From NCBI GenBank assembly GCA_039908535.1, contig JAMOAW010000008.1:1-56972 (forward strand): a stretch of 56,972 bases of DNA, written 5' to 3'. This DNA comes from JAMOAW01 sp039908535 (GTDB lineage: Bacteria > Pseudomonadota > Magnetococcia > Magnetococcales > JADFZT01). This document shows positions 25,432 to 35,130 of the stretch, one piece after another. Within the stretch, counting starts at the first letter, position 1, and each line of letters begins with the position of its first letter. A model generated the notes under the pieces. It did not search any database. It was not told where the DNA came from and saw nothing but the letters and a program-made list of their open reading frames with translations. The translations under genes and the position numbers were made by a program.

Positions 25432-27714
25432 CTAAAATTCCACGCTCATTCCCATGTAAAACGTTCTTCCCATACCTGGAACTGCCGTCATGCCAGTTTT
25501 GTCCCCTATCCAGTAGACCCCATCCAAAGGCGCGTTATAAAATCTATCAAACACATTATCGATCCCAGCATCCAAACGCACCTGATCCCAGCGATAGGCT
25601 GTTTTATAATTAACCACTCCATACCCTCCGGTTTTTAATTCATCCCGAACGGATGACACATGCTCTTTACTCTTCACCAACTGCACTTCTAGATCATTTG
25701 ACCATTTATCATATTGATGTTCCAGAGTAAAACGCGCATTAAGAGGCATAATATTGTACAGTCCGTCCTTGGTATCCCGATTTTTACCATGGACATACCC
25801 CATCACCCCAGATAAAGCAAAATTCCCCGCTGTCGTCGATTCTCCCAAGGAGGTCCGCCCAGAGACATCTAAACCATAAAGCTCGGCATCGTGATTGGCA
25901 TATTGCAAATTGACCAAACCTGAGGTGGCATCCAAATTCGTCTGAGTACAGGCATTGCCCCCTGTTACCAATGCACAGCGGTCAGCATCTATAAAATCTT
26001 GAACATAAGTATAATAAGGTGTGATTTTGACTTCCCAATTTTTGCGATTTTTATCACGCAAGCCCGCCGTAAGACTCAATGTGTGCGCCACTTCTGGTTC
26101 CAAATCTAAATTACCGGTATAACCATTGGCATCCCCAACGGCACTGTTCATTTGGGCCGACATTTTGCTGCGATAGATCCATAAATATCTCTCATAAAGA
26201 TTGGGAGAGCGGGTTTTTCGAGCATATCCCCCCTCGTAAAGAGTGGTTTGGTCGGGTTCATAGCGCAACAGAGCTGTCACATCAAAATTGACATCCTGAC
26301 GAGCATGATTTCGGGCATTAAAGGTATCGGCATCCACCTGATAGGCAGAACTGTTGGTGGAAGCTGAATTCATATTATAACCGATCACATCATCGGTATT
26401 CATCCAAACCATATCATTACGCACCCCCAACTGAGAAAACCATTTAGAATCCCATTTCGCATCCCACTCAACAAAGGTTCCCAACCGGTCGCGTCGGCCA
26501 TTGTTGATGTTCCAAAGAGTTCCAGGGGCCATAGAACAGGTAGAGGTATAAATATCCCCAGAATTGCACATCATCCCCATAGCTGTCCCCATATCCTGAG
26601 CTGGAGAAGGTGGCCACCAATCATCCAAGCCAAAATGGGTAAATTCATTGCCAATACGCAAGGTGTCGCGGGGAGTTAATTCAATCTCACCTTTGACCAA
26701 ATAGCCCATCGTGGTGCCGTCGGTATTCATAGGCATATCCATGCCAGGCTCTTTATCACCACGCACATTCATCTGATGTTTGGTATTCTCCCATTGCAAT
26801 TGGGTATCCAGTTTGCCCCAAGCAAAAAGACCTTCATATCGACTGTTAACAAACTTGGCTTGGTTACCGATCATATCCATATGGGCGTTCACAAAATCTT
26901 GATAGGGTATGTCCTGTCCACCAATTTCCAAATTCACCACGTGATCCTCTTTTTTAACGGACAGATTCGCCGAATAATTATTGGATTCATAAGCGGTAGA
27001 CAAAACCTTATCGCCATGGCCATCTTTATAGTCATTGGCCGTTGTCGTAGATCCCTGCACCAGAAGAGTTACTTTATCCGTTGCCAGGGTCGCCGCCAGA
27101 TTGCCACCGTTGTTAGTGCCGTTGCTGCGTGTAAAAGCGGACATTTTCCCCTTGGTCAAAACCTTATCAGCCGATTGCGAAAATTCTGGATCGGTGGATT
27201 GGATCGAAACCGTTCCGCCGATGCTATCCCCACCGATACTGACCGGAGTGATTCCCGAAGTGACATTTATTTTTGCGACATGAGAAGGATCGACATAGGA
27301 TAAAGGGGGATTCATGTGGTTCCCACAAGCAGAGGGCACCTCACGACCATCAATATTGGTCCGAACTCTTTCGTCCGCCATGCCATGAAGCACAGGCAAA
27401 CTAGAAACACCACCGCCACGATAGAGAGAAACCCCCGCTTGACCTTCCATGAGATGGGCCGTATCACTGGTGGCCGTCCGCAAAGGAATCAGCATAGGGA
27501 GATCAAGAGTCATGACATTCAACAATACCGACTCTTCAATCCGAGCCGCATTAACCACCATCTGGGGCATCAACGCCCCTTCTTGACTGGCCTCCTTTAT
27601 ATCGCTTTTCACCTCAGACTTAGAGGTGTTTGTCACTGAAACATCGTCGGCAAAAACAATTACTGGAATGGTATAAAACAACCCGAAAAATAGATAAGGA
27701 ATTTTACTTGACAT
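25432..27714 (-). CDS. TonB-dependent receptor, methionine-rich, OprC/NosA-like (putative copper)
   Basis: A 760-residue receptor: signal peptide (IVFADDVS), TonB-box region, plug (DGREVPSACGNHMNPPLSYV, INVTSGITPVSIGGDSIGGT) and barrel ending RTFYMGMSVEF. OprC of Pseudomonas binds copper through a CxxxM motif and a later HxM. Here CGNHM supplies C-x3-M, and a histidine-methionine cluster (NAHMDMIGN) and a methionine stretch (PGMDMPMNTDGTTM) follow. This supports a soft-metal ligand, probably copper; it is inference from residue pattern. GGGAGA precedes the ATG. It stands alone between repeat-bearing gaps. Confidence 0.82.
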   Translation of the reverse strand: MSSKIPYLFFGLFYTIPVIVFADDVSVTNTSKSEVKSDIKEASQEGALMPQMVVNAARIEESVLLNVMTLDLPMLIPLRTATSDTAHLMEGQAGVSLYRGGGVSSLPVLHGMADERVRTNIDGREVPSACGNHMNPPLSYVDPSHVAKINVTSGITPVSIGGDSIGGTVSIQSTDPEFSQSADKVLTKGKMSAFTRSNGTNNGGNLAATLATDKVTLLVQGSTTTANDYKDGHGDKVLSTAYESNNYSANLSVKKEDHVVNLEIGGQDIPYQDFVNAHMDMIGNQAKFVNSRYEGLFAWGKLDTQLQWENTKHQMNVRGDKEPGMDMPMNTDGTTMGYLVKGEIELTPRDTLRIGNEFTHFGLDDWWPPSPAQDMGTAMGMMCNSGDIYTSTCSMAPGTLWNINNGRRDRLGTFVEWDAKWDSKWFSQLGVRNDMVWMNTDDVIGYNMNSASTNSSAYQVDADTFNARNHARQDVNFDVTALLRYEPDQTTLYEGGYARKTRSPNLYERYLWIYRSKMSAQMNSAVGDANGYTGNLDLEPEVAHTLSLTAGLRDKNRKNWEVKITPYYTYVQDFIDADRCALVTGGNACTQTNLDATSGLVNLQYANHDAELYGLDVSGRTSLGESTTAGNFALSGVMGYVHGKNRDTKDGLYNIMPLNARFTLEHQYDKWSNDLEVQLVKSKEHVSSVRDELKTGGYGVVNYKTAYRWDQVRLDAGIDNVFDRFYNAPLDGVYWIGDKTGMTAVPGMGRTFYMGMSVEF

Positions 27715-27945
27715 TCATTTCTCTCCCTGAGTAAAAATTAAACAACATCTAACAGGAAAGAGCAAAACAAATACCAACAGAAAAACAAATTAAATATCAA
27801 GTAACTTTATTAAAACAGATCCAAGGCTTCTGTGTTATTTGCCACAATAGATCATTTATTTAACACAAAAACATAAATCATTCAATCGTAACCGTTCAGC
27901 CTCCCTCCCGCACGGAAGCTGGATTCATAGCAATAGCCAATACAG
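27715..27945. other. A/T-rich upstream region of the OprC-like receptor gene
   Basis: Likely promoter region of the receptor. No metal-regulator box or RNA element was recognised. Confidence 0.35.
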
Positions 27946-28160
27946 GGTACCACCACATTTAAGTGTGGATGATTAACGAATGCCTGAACAAAAAGCAAAG
28001 TCAAGACCTTGGGGGATGGCATCCCCCAATCCCCCCTGCTTTTTGAAGGAAGCAAAACCGAGGTCAAAAGCAAAATCAAAAGTAAAACCCTGGGGGATGA
28101 ATCCCCCAGCCCCCCTCTTTTTTTTAATGCTCAAAAGAAAAAAGGGGGATTGGGGTAATC
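27946..28160. repeat. Chimeric repeat: MITE left end joined to palindromic-element part
   Basis: Copy 8. It begins with a MITE end (GGTACCACCACATTTAAGTG), follows the MITE interior through the GGGGGATGGCATCCCCC hairpin and GCTTTTTGAAGGAAGC, then continues as an inverted palindromic element (CCCTGGGGGATGAATCCCCC, CCCTC, T-tract, AAAGAAAAAAG). It stops without the second MITE end or a duplication. It lies between two minus-strand genes. Confidence 0.82.
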
Positions 28161-28176
28161 TTTTTATCATCTAGGC

Positions 28177-28476
28177 TCATGGCTCTGAATGTCCCAACGC
28201 CACATGCTTTTGATAGGTGGCCTGCGCCTTTTTTTCGCGCCAAAGAATGGCCTCTTGACGAAGAGCGTTGAGTTGATCTTGAAGTTTTATGCGAGCCTCC
28301 CCTTCCGCTGTTTCCTGAAGTTCAGTTTTGAGGAGGGTGGCTTGGTCGCGTAAGGTGCGTAGGTGGGCAAGGATGGTCAGTTCTTCTGGGGTGACGGCAT
28401 CGTTGGTGCTACAAAAATTTCCCGCAAGGCGGTTACTGCCTGCCTCGCGGATGGGAATGGTGATGAATTTGGCCAT
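28177..28476 (-). CDS. Small coiled-coil hypothetical protein
   Basis: A 99-residue soluble protein; about residues 28-88 are a continuous heptad-like helix (ELTILAHLRTLRDQATLLKT, LQDQLNALRQEAILWREKKA). It starts 2 bases after the ppiD stop, so it is probably co-expressed with it. I do not recognise the family, and a role with the folding factor upstream is only suggested by position. Confidence 0.6.
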   Translation of the reverse strand: MAKFITIPIREAGSNRLAGNFCSTNDAVTPEELTILAHLRTLRDQATLLKTELQETAEGEARIKLQDQLNALRQEAILWREKKAQATYQKHVALGHSEP

Positions 28477-28478
28477 GG

Positions 28479-30416
28479 TTAAAAAGCGTCTAATCCTTCG
28501 GGATGAATGGTCATTTTGGCATATTTTTGTAAACCATCTAAAAATTCCGCGAAAATCTCTGCCCCAAGTTGGTTTTCTAACTCCTCACGCAAAGGCTTGG
28601 CCGTGGCCTCTTGGGTAAGAGGAGCGGGATCGGCGGGTTGAATTTGTAATAAACGCAACAAGGTAGGGGTGGATTGATCTTGGATGACTTTGCTGTGATA
28701 AGGGTGTTTGAGAGTCAAACCAAAGGCAGCAGCACGAATAGCGGAAGAGGGCACTTTGGTTTGAGTTTTGGCTTTGGTTTTATGATCCTCTTCACGAATA
28801 AAGAGAGGCCATGTGGTAGATTCTAAAGCGGGATTGGAGGAACTGGCTGCCTCCCAGCTTGTCCCCTTTTGAATCTCGGCCAATAACGTTTCCATCTGCT
28901 CCTTGGCTTGTTTTTCCGCTTCGGCGGTAATGTATGCCTTTTTAACCGCGTCATGAACCTCACTCAATTCTTTAGGGGCCGATTTTTTGGTATCAAGAAC
29001 TTTAAGCGCAAAAAAACGGCCACTATCTAACTCCACCAAAGAGGAGTGGTCACCCTTGGGAGTAGAAAAGGCGGTCGTGATAAATTTTGGCATAAGTTCA
29101 ATACCTTGCAATTTTGGATCGTTGCGACTGATCCATTCGGTCTCCCGATAGCGCAGATTGAGATCTTTGGCGATGGTTTCAAGGGTGCCAGAGGCGTTGA
29201 GTTGGTCTTCCATGGTAATGGAACGCTCATAAACGCTGTCTTGGGCCTTTTGTTCAAAAAGTAAGGCGCGTATCTCGTCGCCCATTTGCGCCACGCTTTT
29301 GAGTTCTCCTGGATGAATTTCATCCACACGAATCAGATGGTAACCAAATTCGGTTTTGACCGGATCTGATAGTTGGCCAACCGGTAGCGTGAAAGCGACA
29401 TTGTCAAAAGCGGGGACCATCTGTCCAGGAGTGAATTCCCCTAGGCTTCCCCCTTGTTGAGCCGAAACATCTTCAGATAGGCTTTTCGCCAATGCCTCAA
29501 AGGTCTCTCCTGCTTGATGCCGTTTTTGGATCTCTTGAATTTTTTTCAAAGCGGCATCTTGAGTGGCTTGATCGGCTTGAGGTTCGACTTTAATAAGGAT
29601 ATGGCTTAAAAGGCGACTCTCTGGGCGTTGGTACTCCTCTTGATGCTCCTGATAATACGCATCAATCTCTTCTTGGGTAATTTTAACCAAATCGCGCACG
29701 CTGTCAGAGGTCAACAAAATATATTGAAGTTTCACCTGCTCTTCGCTCATAAACTGATCTTGATGATCTTTTAGGTAAGTGGCTAGTTGCTCTTCGGTGG
29801 ATTGAATGGTGGCTTCTAATTTTTTTGGATTGAGGGCCAAGGTAGCGACCTCCCTCTTCTCATTTTGCTGCTGGTAGACATCTTCCAGCAAAATAGTGGG
29901 AAGCTGGGTGAGGGTGCGCAGTGTCTGTTCGAGTTGATTGCTTAACATATCGCTTCTCAGTTGTGCTTCATATTGGGTTGGGGTCATGCGATTGTTGCGC
30001 AACAAAAGCTCATAACGATTTTTATCAAATTGATTGTTTTCAGCAAAAAGAGGGTTGGTCGCAATAGATTGACGTAAATAATCGGGAGAGACGGTCAAGC
30101 GCAGAGCGTCTCCAGCATCATAGACCAGATAACGATTGATCAGGCTGTGCAGCGTGCGTTGTTTCAGCCCCAACATCTCGGCGGTTTTTTTGTCCAGGGA
30201 GCCGCCAAGTTGTTTACGCAATTGATTAAAATCGCTATCATAAGCATGGGCAAACTCTTGAGGTGTCAGGGCGTGCCCATTGACAGTGGCAATCGGCTGT
30301 GAAGATTGACGGTTGACATAGTTGCCAACCCCCCACACCCCAAAGCTAAGAGCCAAAAGAGCTAAAAGAACTTTGGCAAGAAATGTATTGGCACTGCGAC
30401 GCATAATATTGAGCAT
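28479..30416 (-). CDS. ppiD: PpiD-type membrane-anchored periplasmic peptidyl-prolyl isomerase
   Basis: A 645-residue protein with an N-terminal signal anchor (MRRSANTFLAKVLLALLALS), a SurA-N-like chaperone region with the NGHALTPQEFAHAYDSDFNQ motif, a parvulin domain (about 270-365: LLSHILIKVEPQ, SEDVSAQQGGSLGEFTPGQM, VKTEFGYHLIRVDEI) and a C-terminal region with a second parvulin-like part. PpiD assists proteins leaving the Sec translocon. The ATG at 30416 starts just before the anchor (MLNIMRRSAN), with GGAG about 11 bases upstream; the longer start at 30497 would place 27 odd residues ahead. Confidence 0.92.
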   Translation of the reverse strand: MLNIMRRSANTFLAKVLLALLALSFGVWGVGNYVNRQSSQPIATVNGHALTPQEFAHAYDSDFNQLRKQLGGSLDKKTAEMLGLKQRTLHSLINRYLVYDAGDALRLTVSPDYLRQSIATNPLFAENNQFDKNRYELLLRNNRMTPTQYEAQLRSDMLSNQLEQTLRTLTQLPTILLEDVYQQQNEKREVATLALNPKKLEATIQSTEEQLATYLKDHQDQFMSEEQVKLQYILLTSDSVRDLVKITQEEIDAYYQEHQEEYQRPESRLLSHILIKVEPQADQATQDAALKKIQEIQKRHQAGETFEALAKSLSEDVSAQQGGSLGEFTPGQMVPAFDNVAFTLPVGQLSDPVKTEFGYHLIRVDEIHPGELKSVAQMGDEIRALLFEQKAQDSVYERSITMEDQLNASGTLETIAKDLNLRYRETEWISRNDPKLQGIELMPKFITTAFSTPKGDHSSLVELDSGRFFALKVLDTKKSAPKELSEVHDAVKKAYITAEAEKQAKEQMETLLAEIQKGTSWEAASSSNPALESTTWPLFIREEDHKTKAKTQTKVPSSAIRAAAFGLTLKHPYHSKVIQDQSTPTLLRLLQIQPADPAPLTQEATAKPLREELENQLGAEIFAEFLDGLQKYAKMTIHPEGLDAF

Positions 30417-30544
30417 GTATGAAAAATCTCCAGGTTCAAGGGGCGGGAACCAAAACGCTATCTGATGAACTTTAATTCTCTTGTGTGAATTTTTCAACCA
30501 TTCACAGTGATTGACGTATGCTTCTTCATCCGGTAGTGTTGCAG

Positions 30545-30684
30545 CACGGCTTTCCCAGAAAGAAAAAAAAGACCTTGGGGGCTCAGAACCGCCCCCCCCC
30601 CTCTTTGTTTTTAAGTCTTAAAAACAAAGAGGGGGTCTGGGGGATTCATCCCCCAGGGTTTTGATTTTAATTTTTTGCCCGCCG
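30545..30684 (+). repeat. Intergenic palindromic element, copy 9
   Basis: Between divergent ppiD and ribF, oriented toward ribF and ending about 40 bases before its ATG. The first hairpin is shortened (GGGGGCTCAGAACCGCCCCC), the A/T stem reads CTCTTTGTTTTT with its inverse, and the third hairpin CTGGGGGATTCATCCCCCAG is perfect. The distal hairpin is GCCCGCCGGCC. Confidence 0.85.
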
Positions 30685-30725
30685 GCCCAGAAAGTTTCTC
30701 TTTTTTGATATGGTATAGGTTTTGG

Positions 30726-31655
30726 ATGTATATTATTCGAGGATTAAAAAATTTACCCGAGCCTTTCCGGGGGGCCGTGGTCACCATTGGCAATTTTGAT
30801 GGCGTGCATCTGGGGCATCAAGCCTTGATACACACCTTAAAAGAGTTGGCCCGTCTCCACCTAGGGGCGATGGTTTTGGCCATCACCTTTGAACCGCATC
30901 CCCAACAGTTGTTAAATCCAGCGTTGGCACCGTTGCGAATCAGCGGTTTACGGGGTAAAACGCGTTGGTTGGCTCTGGCCGGGGTAGATGGCGTTTTTAT
31001 TTTACGTTTTAATAAAGAATTGGCGGCGTTGACACCGGAAAATTTTGTGAAACACTTTCTGGTTCAGGGGCTGGGAATTCGAGAACTGCTGGTCGGAGAA
31101 AACTTTCGTTTTGGAGCGGGAGGGCGTGGAAATTTGGCTTTGCTCGACCAAATAGGCCAAAAAGAGGGGTTTGGCGTGCATATTTCTCCATTGACTAAAA
31201 TCGCTGGGGAGGTCGTCTCATCCTCACGGGTACGCCAAGTCGTCGCAAATGGGGAGTTGGATTTAGCCCAACAATTGTTGGGACACCCCTTTGAAATCGA
31301 AGGTCGGGTGGTCACGGGTCATGGTCGTGGGCGGGACATGGGATTTCCAACCGCCAATATTTCACTCTCTGGACTTCTCCATCCGCCATCAGGGGTGTAC
31401 ATTGTTGAGGCTCTTATAGATCATAAATGGTTGCCAGGGGTGGCCAATCTGGGCCACAATCCCACTTTTGGTGCCGATCCGTTGCGATTTGAAGCTCATT
31501 TGTTAGCCGATTGTGGAAATATCTATCGGCGAATAGTTCGATTTCGGCTGTGTAAATGGTTGCGTCCTGAGATAAAATTTGCAGATCGAAAGGCACTTTG
31601 TCGGCAAATCGATTTAGATATTGCCGAAACTCGGACGTTTTTTTTGCAAAAATAG
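30726..31655 (+). CDS. ribF: Bifunctional riboflavin kinase / FAD synthetase RibF
   Basis: A 309-residue enzyme. The N-terminal adenylyltransferase domain shows VVTIGNFDGVHLGHQALI (the nucleotide-binding GxFDGxHxGH), FEPHPQQLL, and LVGENFRFGAGGRGN. The C-terminal flavokinase domain has GHGRGRDMGFPTANI and ANLGHNPTFGADPLRFEAHL. It makes FMN and FAD from riboflavin. The ATG at 30726 (MYIIRGLKNLPEPFRG) is the natural start; the longer frame comes from repeat DNA. It leads the run ribF-ileS-lspA-lipoprotein-M16, a common proteobacterial order. Confidence 0.96.
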   Translation: MYIIRGLKNLPEPFRGAVVTIGNFDGVHLGHQALIHTLKELARLHLGAMVLAITFEPHPQQLLNPALAPLRISGLRGKTRWLALAGVDGVFILRFNKELAALTPENFVKHFLVQGLGIRELLVGENFRFGAGGRGNLALLDQIGQKEGFGVHISPLTKIAGEVVSSSRVRQVVANGELDLAQQLLGHPFEIEGRVVTGHGRGRDMGFPTANISLSGLLHPPSGVYIVEALIDHKWLPGVANLGHNPTFGADPLRFEAHLLADCGNIYRRIVRFRLCKWLRPEIKFADRKALCRQIDLDIAETRTFFLQK

Positions 31656-31757
31656 ATGTCGCGGAAAAATAAAAATCAAGACCTTGGCGGTCCCAGAACC
31701 GCCCCCAATCCCCCAGGGGTTGACCTTTGATTTTTACCCGAAGGGCATCATCTTCAT
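31656..31757 (+). repeat. Intergenic palindromic element, copy 10 (internally deleted)
   Basis: A short copy directly after the ribF stop and ending about 18 bases before the ileS GTG. It keeps the left end and hairpin 1 (GGCGGTCCCAGAACCGCC), lacks the A/T-tract stem and third hairpin, and ends in ACCCGAAGGGC plus ATCATCTTCA. Confidence 0.8.
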
Positions 31758-31775
31758 TTTAAAGGAGTGGTTGGC

Positions 31776-34643
31776 GTGGCCAGCGATAAAGATCAGGGAT
31801 TGAATTACAAAGAGACCGTTCATCTGCCCAAAACCCAATTTCCCATGCGGGCAAGTTTACCCACTCTGGAGCCAGGTTTGTTAAAAAAATGGCAAGAGAT
31901 GGATCTCTATCGGCTGTTGCGCCAGCAAAGCCAAGGACGAAAATCGTTTATTCTCCACGATGGCCCTCCCTATGCCAATGGCCATTTGCACATGGGCCAT
32001 GCCATCAATAAAGTGCTCAAAGATGTCATCGTAAAATCTCGGCAAATGATGGGCTACGATGCCAATTATGTACCGGGATGGGATTGCCATGGCTTGCCGA
32101 TTGAAACCAAGGTAGAACAGGAGTTTAAAAAAAAGGGAATTAAAAAAGAACAGATGAATCGGGTGGAATTCCGGCGCAGTTGTCGCGAATTCGCCACGAC
32201 CTGGGTAGATATTCAAAAAAAGGAGTTTGTCGCGCTCGGCGTCATTGGAGATTGGGAGCACCCTTATCTCACCATGGATTATCGTTTTGAAGCGCAAATT
32301 GTTCGGGAGTTGGGACGGTTTTTGATCAATGGGGGGTTGTACAAAGGGTTTAAACCGGTCTATTGGTGCGTCAACGACACCACGGCCTTGGCCGAAGCCG
32401 AAGTGGAATACCAGGATCACACCTCAACGACAGTTTATGTCAAATTTCCTTTGGCTCCAGGGGTAAGCCTGCCAGGGGTAGAGAATAAGGCCTCCGTGTC
32501 GGTGGTGATTTGGACCACCACCCCATGGACCCTTCCCGGTAACTTAGCCGTCTGTCTACATGGTCAACTGGATTATATCGCGGTAGAGATTGGGGATCCC
32601 AACGGAATTAAAAATATAGGCCAAGGAGAAATTTTAATTGTGGCCGAGGGGCTTTGGAAAGAGGTGGCCCAAGTGGTGGGAATTTCTGTTGAACAAGCGC
32701 GAATTGTGGCCCATTTTAAAGGCCATGAACTAGAAGGAAAACGGTTTCGCCATCCCTATTTAGATCAGGATGCCCCCATCGTGTTGGGGGACCATGTCAC
32801 CTTGGAGGCCGGCACTGGTTGTGTGCATACCGCCCCCGGTCATGGCAGCGACGACTATCTGGTGGGCCTTGCCTATGGCTTAGAACCTTTTAATCCAGTG
32901 GATGACCACGGCCTGTTTGTAGCGAACACACCGCACTTTGCTGGTCAGCATGTCTTTAAAGCCAATGCTCAAATTGTCGATTATTTGGATTCTATCGGGG
33001 CTTTGCTGCATCGGGGCAGCCTGGTTCATAGTTATCCCCATTGCTGGCGTTGTCACGATCCAGTCATTACCCGTGCCACGCCCCAATGGTTTATCTCTAT
33101 GGAGACCAACGAGCTACGCCAAAAAGCGTTGCAAGCCATTGCCAAAACCCGTTGGATTCCCAGTTGGGGAGAAGAGCGGATTCATAACATGGTGGTGGCA
33201 CGACCCGATTGGTGTGTCTCTAGGCAACGGGCTTGGGGGGTCCCCATTACCATTCTTTCGTGTGAGGGGTGTGGGACGGGGGTAACATCGGATGAAGTTT
33301 TAGAGGGCATTGTGGCACAGGTGGCCGAATTTGGGGCCGATGTCTGGTTTGAACGTCCAGCAGCGGACTTTTTACCAAAAGGTTTTCTCTGTCCCCAATG
33401 CGGCGGCGGTACATTTATAAAAGAAAGCGATATTTTAGATGTCTGGTTTGATTCTGGGGTGACCCATGCCGCTGTTTTGGAACAAAGGTCGGATTTACAC
33501 TGGCCTGCAGATTTATACCTGGAAGGCTCGGATCAACATCGGGGTTGGTTTCATTCAAGCCTGTTGGCGTCGGTGGGAACCCGAGGAGCTGCCCCTTATG
33601 AAGCGGTATTAACCCACGGTTTTGTGGTAGATGGCAAGGGACGCAAAATGTCCAAATCGTTGGGCAACGTGGTGGCACCAGATAAAATTATTCAACAATA
33701 TGGTGCAGATATTTTGCGTTTGTGGGTGACGGCAGAGGATTATTCTGGGGATATTCGTATTTCTGACGAAATTCTCAAAGGTTTGTCGGATAACTATCGG
33801 CGCATTCGCAATACGGTGCGTTTTTTATTGAGCAACCTGGACGGCTTTGACCCAAAAAAATCTGAAGTTGCATTCAACCAAATGCCCCCCTTGGACCGTT
33901 GGGCCTTGGATCGGTTGGCCCGTTTGATCGCCCGTGTTATCGAAGCCTATGAATCCTATGGGTTTCATCGTGTCTACCAAGATTTGCACTATTTTTGCTC
34001 AGTGGATATGGGGGCATTTTATCTTGATATTATTAAGGATTGTCTCTACTGTGAAGAGACGGATAGCCTAGAACGGCGATCGACGTTAACCGTTTTGCAT
34101 CACGTTTTGCACGCCTTGGTCCGGTTGATGGCACCGATTTTTTCCTTTACTGCCGAAGAAATTTGGTCCCATATGAACCAGAGTGCAACCCAACTGGCCT
34201 CCATCCATTTGGCCGATTTTCCAAAATTACAACCCCAGTGGTGCGACGATGGCTTGGCCGTGGATTGGGAACGGTTGCGCAAGGTGCGTGGAGTGGCCTA
34301 CCGTCTGTTGGAAAATGAGCGTATCGCCAAACGGATGGGCTCTTTTATGGAAGCTGAAGTCACCTTGTTTGCCAAACCAGAACTGTTAACCTTTTTGCAG
34401 GGCTTTGACCGTCTGGAACAAATTTTTATTGTGGCGGGTGTTCATGTACGACCTTTGACCGAGGCGGGGGATCATCCGCTCTCTTCAGAGGTGGAAGGGC
34501 TGGCGGTGCGCATCACCCGGGCAGAGGGGCAGAAATGCGAGCGGTGTTGGAATTGGCATCCAGGTGTGGGTAACGATCAAAATCACCCTTCGTTGTGTCC
34601 ACGTTGTGTGAGGGTTGTAAACGGTATGGTTTGGCATGAATAA
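31776..34643 (+). CDS. ileS: Isoleucyl-tRNA synthetase
   Basis: A 955-residue class I synthetase. The HIGH motif is the HMGH variant in PPYANGHLHMGHA; the KMSKS loop is GRKMSKSLGNV. An editing domain lies between (IWTTTPWTLPGNLAV, GTGCVHTAPGHG), then an anticodon-binding domain, and the C-terminal zinc site has CERCWNW and LCPRCVRV. It charges tRNA-Ile and edits valine. I take the GTG at 31776 (start SDKDQGLNY after Met-Ala) because AAGGAG lies 8 bases upstream; GTG 31767 is inside that site. The stop overlaps the lspA start. Confidence 0.97.
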   Translation: MASDKDQGLNYKETVHLPKTQFPMRASLPTLEPGLLKKWQEMDLYRLLRQQSQGRKSFILHDGPPYANGHLHMGHAINKVLKDVIVKSRQMMGYDANYVPGWDCHGLPIETKVEQEFKKKGIKKEQMNRVEFRRSCREFATTWVDIQKKEFVALGVIGDWEHPYLTMDYRFEAQIVRELGRFLINGGLYKGFKPVYWCVNDTTALAEAEVEYQDHTSTTVYVKFPLAPGVSLPGVENKASVSVVIWTTTPWTLPGNLAVCLHGQLDYIAVEIGDPNGIKNIGQGEILIVAEGLWKEVAQVVGISVEQARIVAHFKGHELEGKRFRHPYLDQDAPIVLGDHVTLEAGTGCVHTAPGHGSDDYLVGLAYGLEPFNPVDDHGLFVANTPHFAGQHVFKANAQIVDYLDSIGALLHRGSLVHSYPHCWRCHDPVITRATPQWFISMETNELRQKALQAIAKTRWIPSWGEERIHNMVVARPDWCVSRQRAWGVPITILSCEGCGTGVTSDEVLEGIVAQVAEFGADVWFERPAADFLPKGFLCPQCGGGTFIKESDILDVWFDSGVTHAAVLEQRSDLHWPADLYLEGSDQHRGWFHSSLLASVGTRGAAPYEAVLTHGFVVDGKGRKMSKSLGNVVAPDKIIQQYGADILRLWVTAEDYSGDIRISDEILKGLSDNYRRIRNTVRFLLSNLDGFDPKKSEVAFNQMPPLDRWALDRLARLIARVIEAYESYGFHRVYQDLHYFCSVDMGAFYLDIIKDCLYCEETDSLERRSTLTVLHHVLHALVRLMAPIFSFTAEEIWSHMNQSATQLASIHLADFPKLQPQWCDDGLAVDWERLRKVRGVAYRLLENERIAKRMGSFMEAEVTLFAKPELLTFLQGFDRLEQIFIVAGVHVRPLTEAGDHPLSSEVEGLAVRITRAEGQKCERCWNWHPGVGNDQNHPSLCPRCVRVVNGMVWHE

Positions 34644-35121
34644 TCGAACCTTCAAAATCCTCTCTCCGCGTTATCTTGGTCCTGGTATCGCCGTTTTGGT
34701 AATATTTTTTGATCAGGTGAGTAAATTTTGGATGACCAACGTGTTGCAAAAGGGGGAAATCACCCTTTTGCCTGGTTTTTTTGATCTGACATTGGTCCAT
34801 AATTTTGGTGCAGCCTTTGGTCTGTTTACCAATTTGCCGCCCTTTTGGCGAGAGTCCATTTTGATAGGGGTGGCGGCGGTAGCCACATTTTTTATCATTT
34901 GGCTGCTGCGGCAAACGGATCGCATATGGATGAGTATGGCCTTAGGCTTGGTGTTGGGAGGGGCGGTAGGTAACTTGGTGGATCGGTTGCGCTTGGGATG
35001 GGTCGTGGATTTTATTCATCTCCATTGGTATGACCTCTCTTGGCCGGTGTTTAATCTGGCCGACTGCGCGATCACTCTTGGAATTGGCATGTTGTTATGG
35101 GATAATTTTAAAAACTCTTGA
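34636..35121 (+). CDS. lspA: Signal peptidase II (prolipoprotein signal peptidase)
   Basis: A 161-residue inner-membrane aspartic protease with four helices. Conserved boxes are TLVHNFGAAFGLF, GGAVGNLVDRLRLGWVVDFI with the first catalytic aspartate, and PVFNLADCAITLG with the second. It cleaves signal peptides of lipoproteins after lipidation; a substrate may be the lipoprotein encoded next. It overlaps the ileS stop by 8 bases, indicating coupled translation. Confidence 0.96.
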   Translation: MNNRTFKILSPRYLGPGIAVLVIFFDQVSKFWMTNVLQKGEITLLPGFFDLTLVHNFGAAFGLFTNLPPFWRESILIGVAAVATFFIIWLLRQTDRIWMSMALGLVLGGAVGNLVDRLRLGWVVDFIHLHWYDLSWPVFNLADCAITLGIGMLLWDNFKNS

Positions 35122-35130
35122 GGAATTTCT

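Noticed and set aside
30545..30725. FMN riboswitch before ribF
   Set aside because: The leader is fully explained by a palindromic element copy; no RFN-type conserved segments are present.
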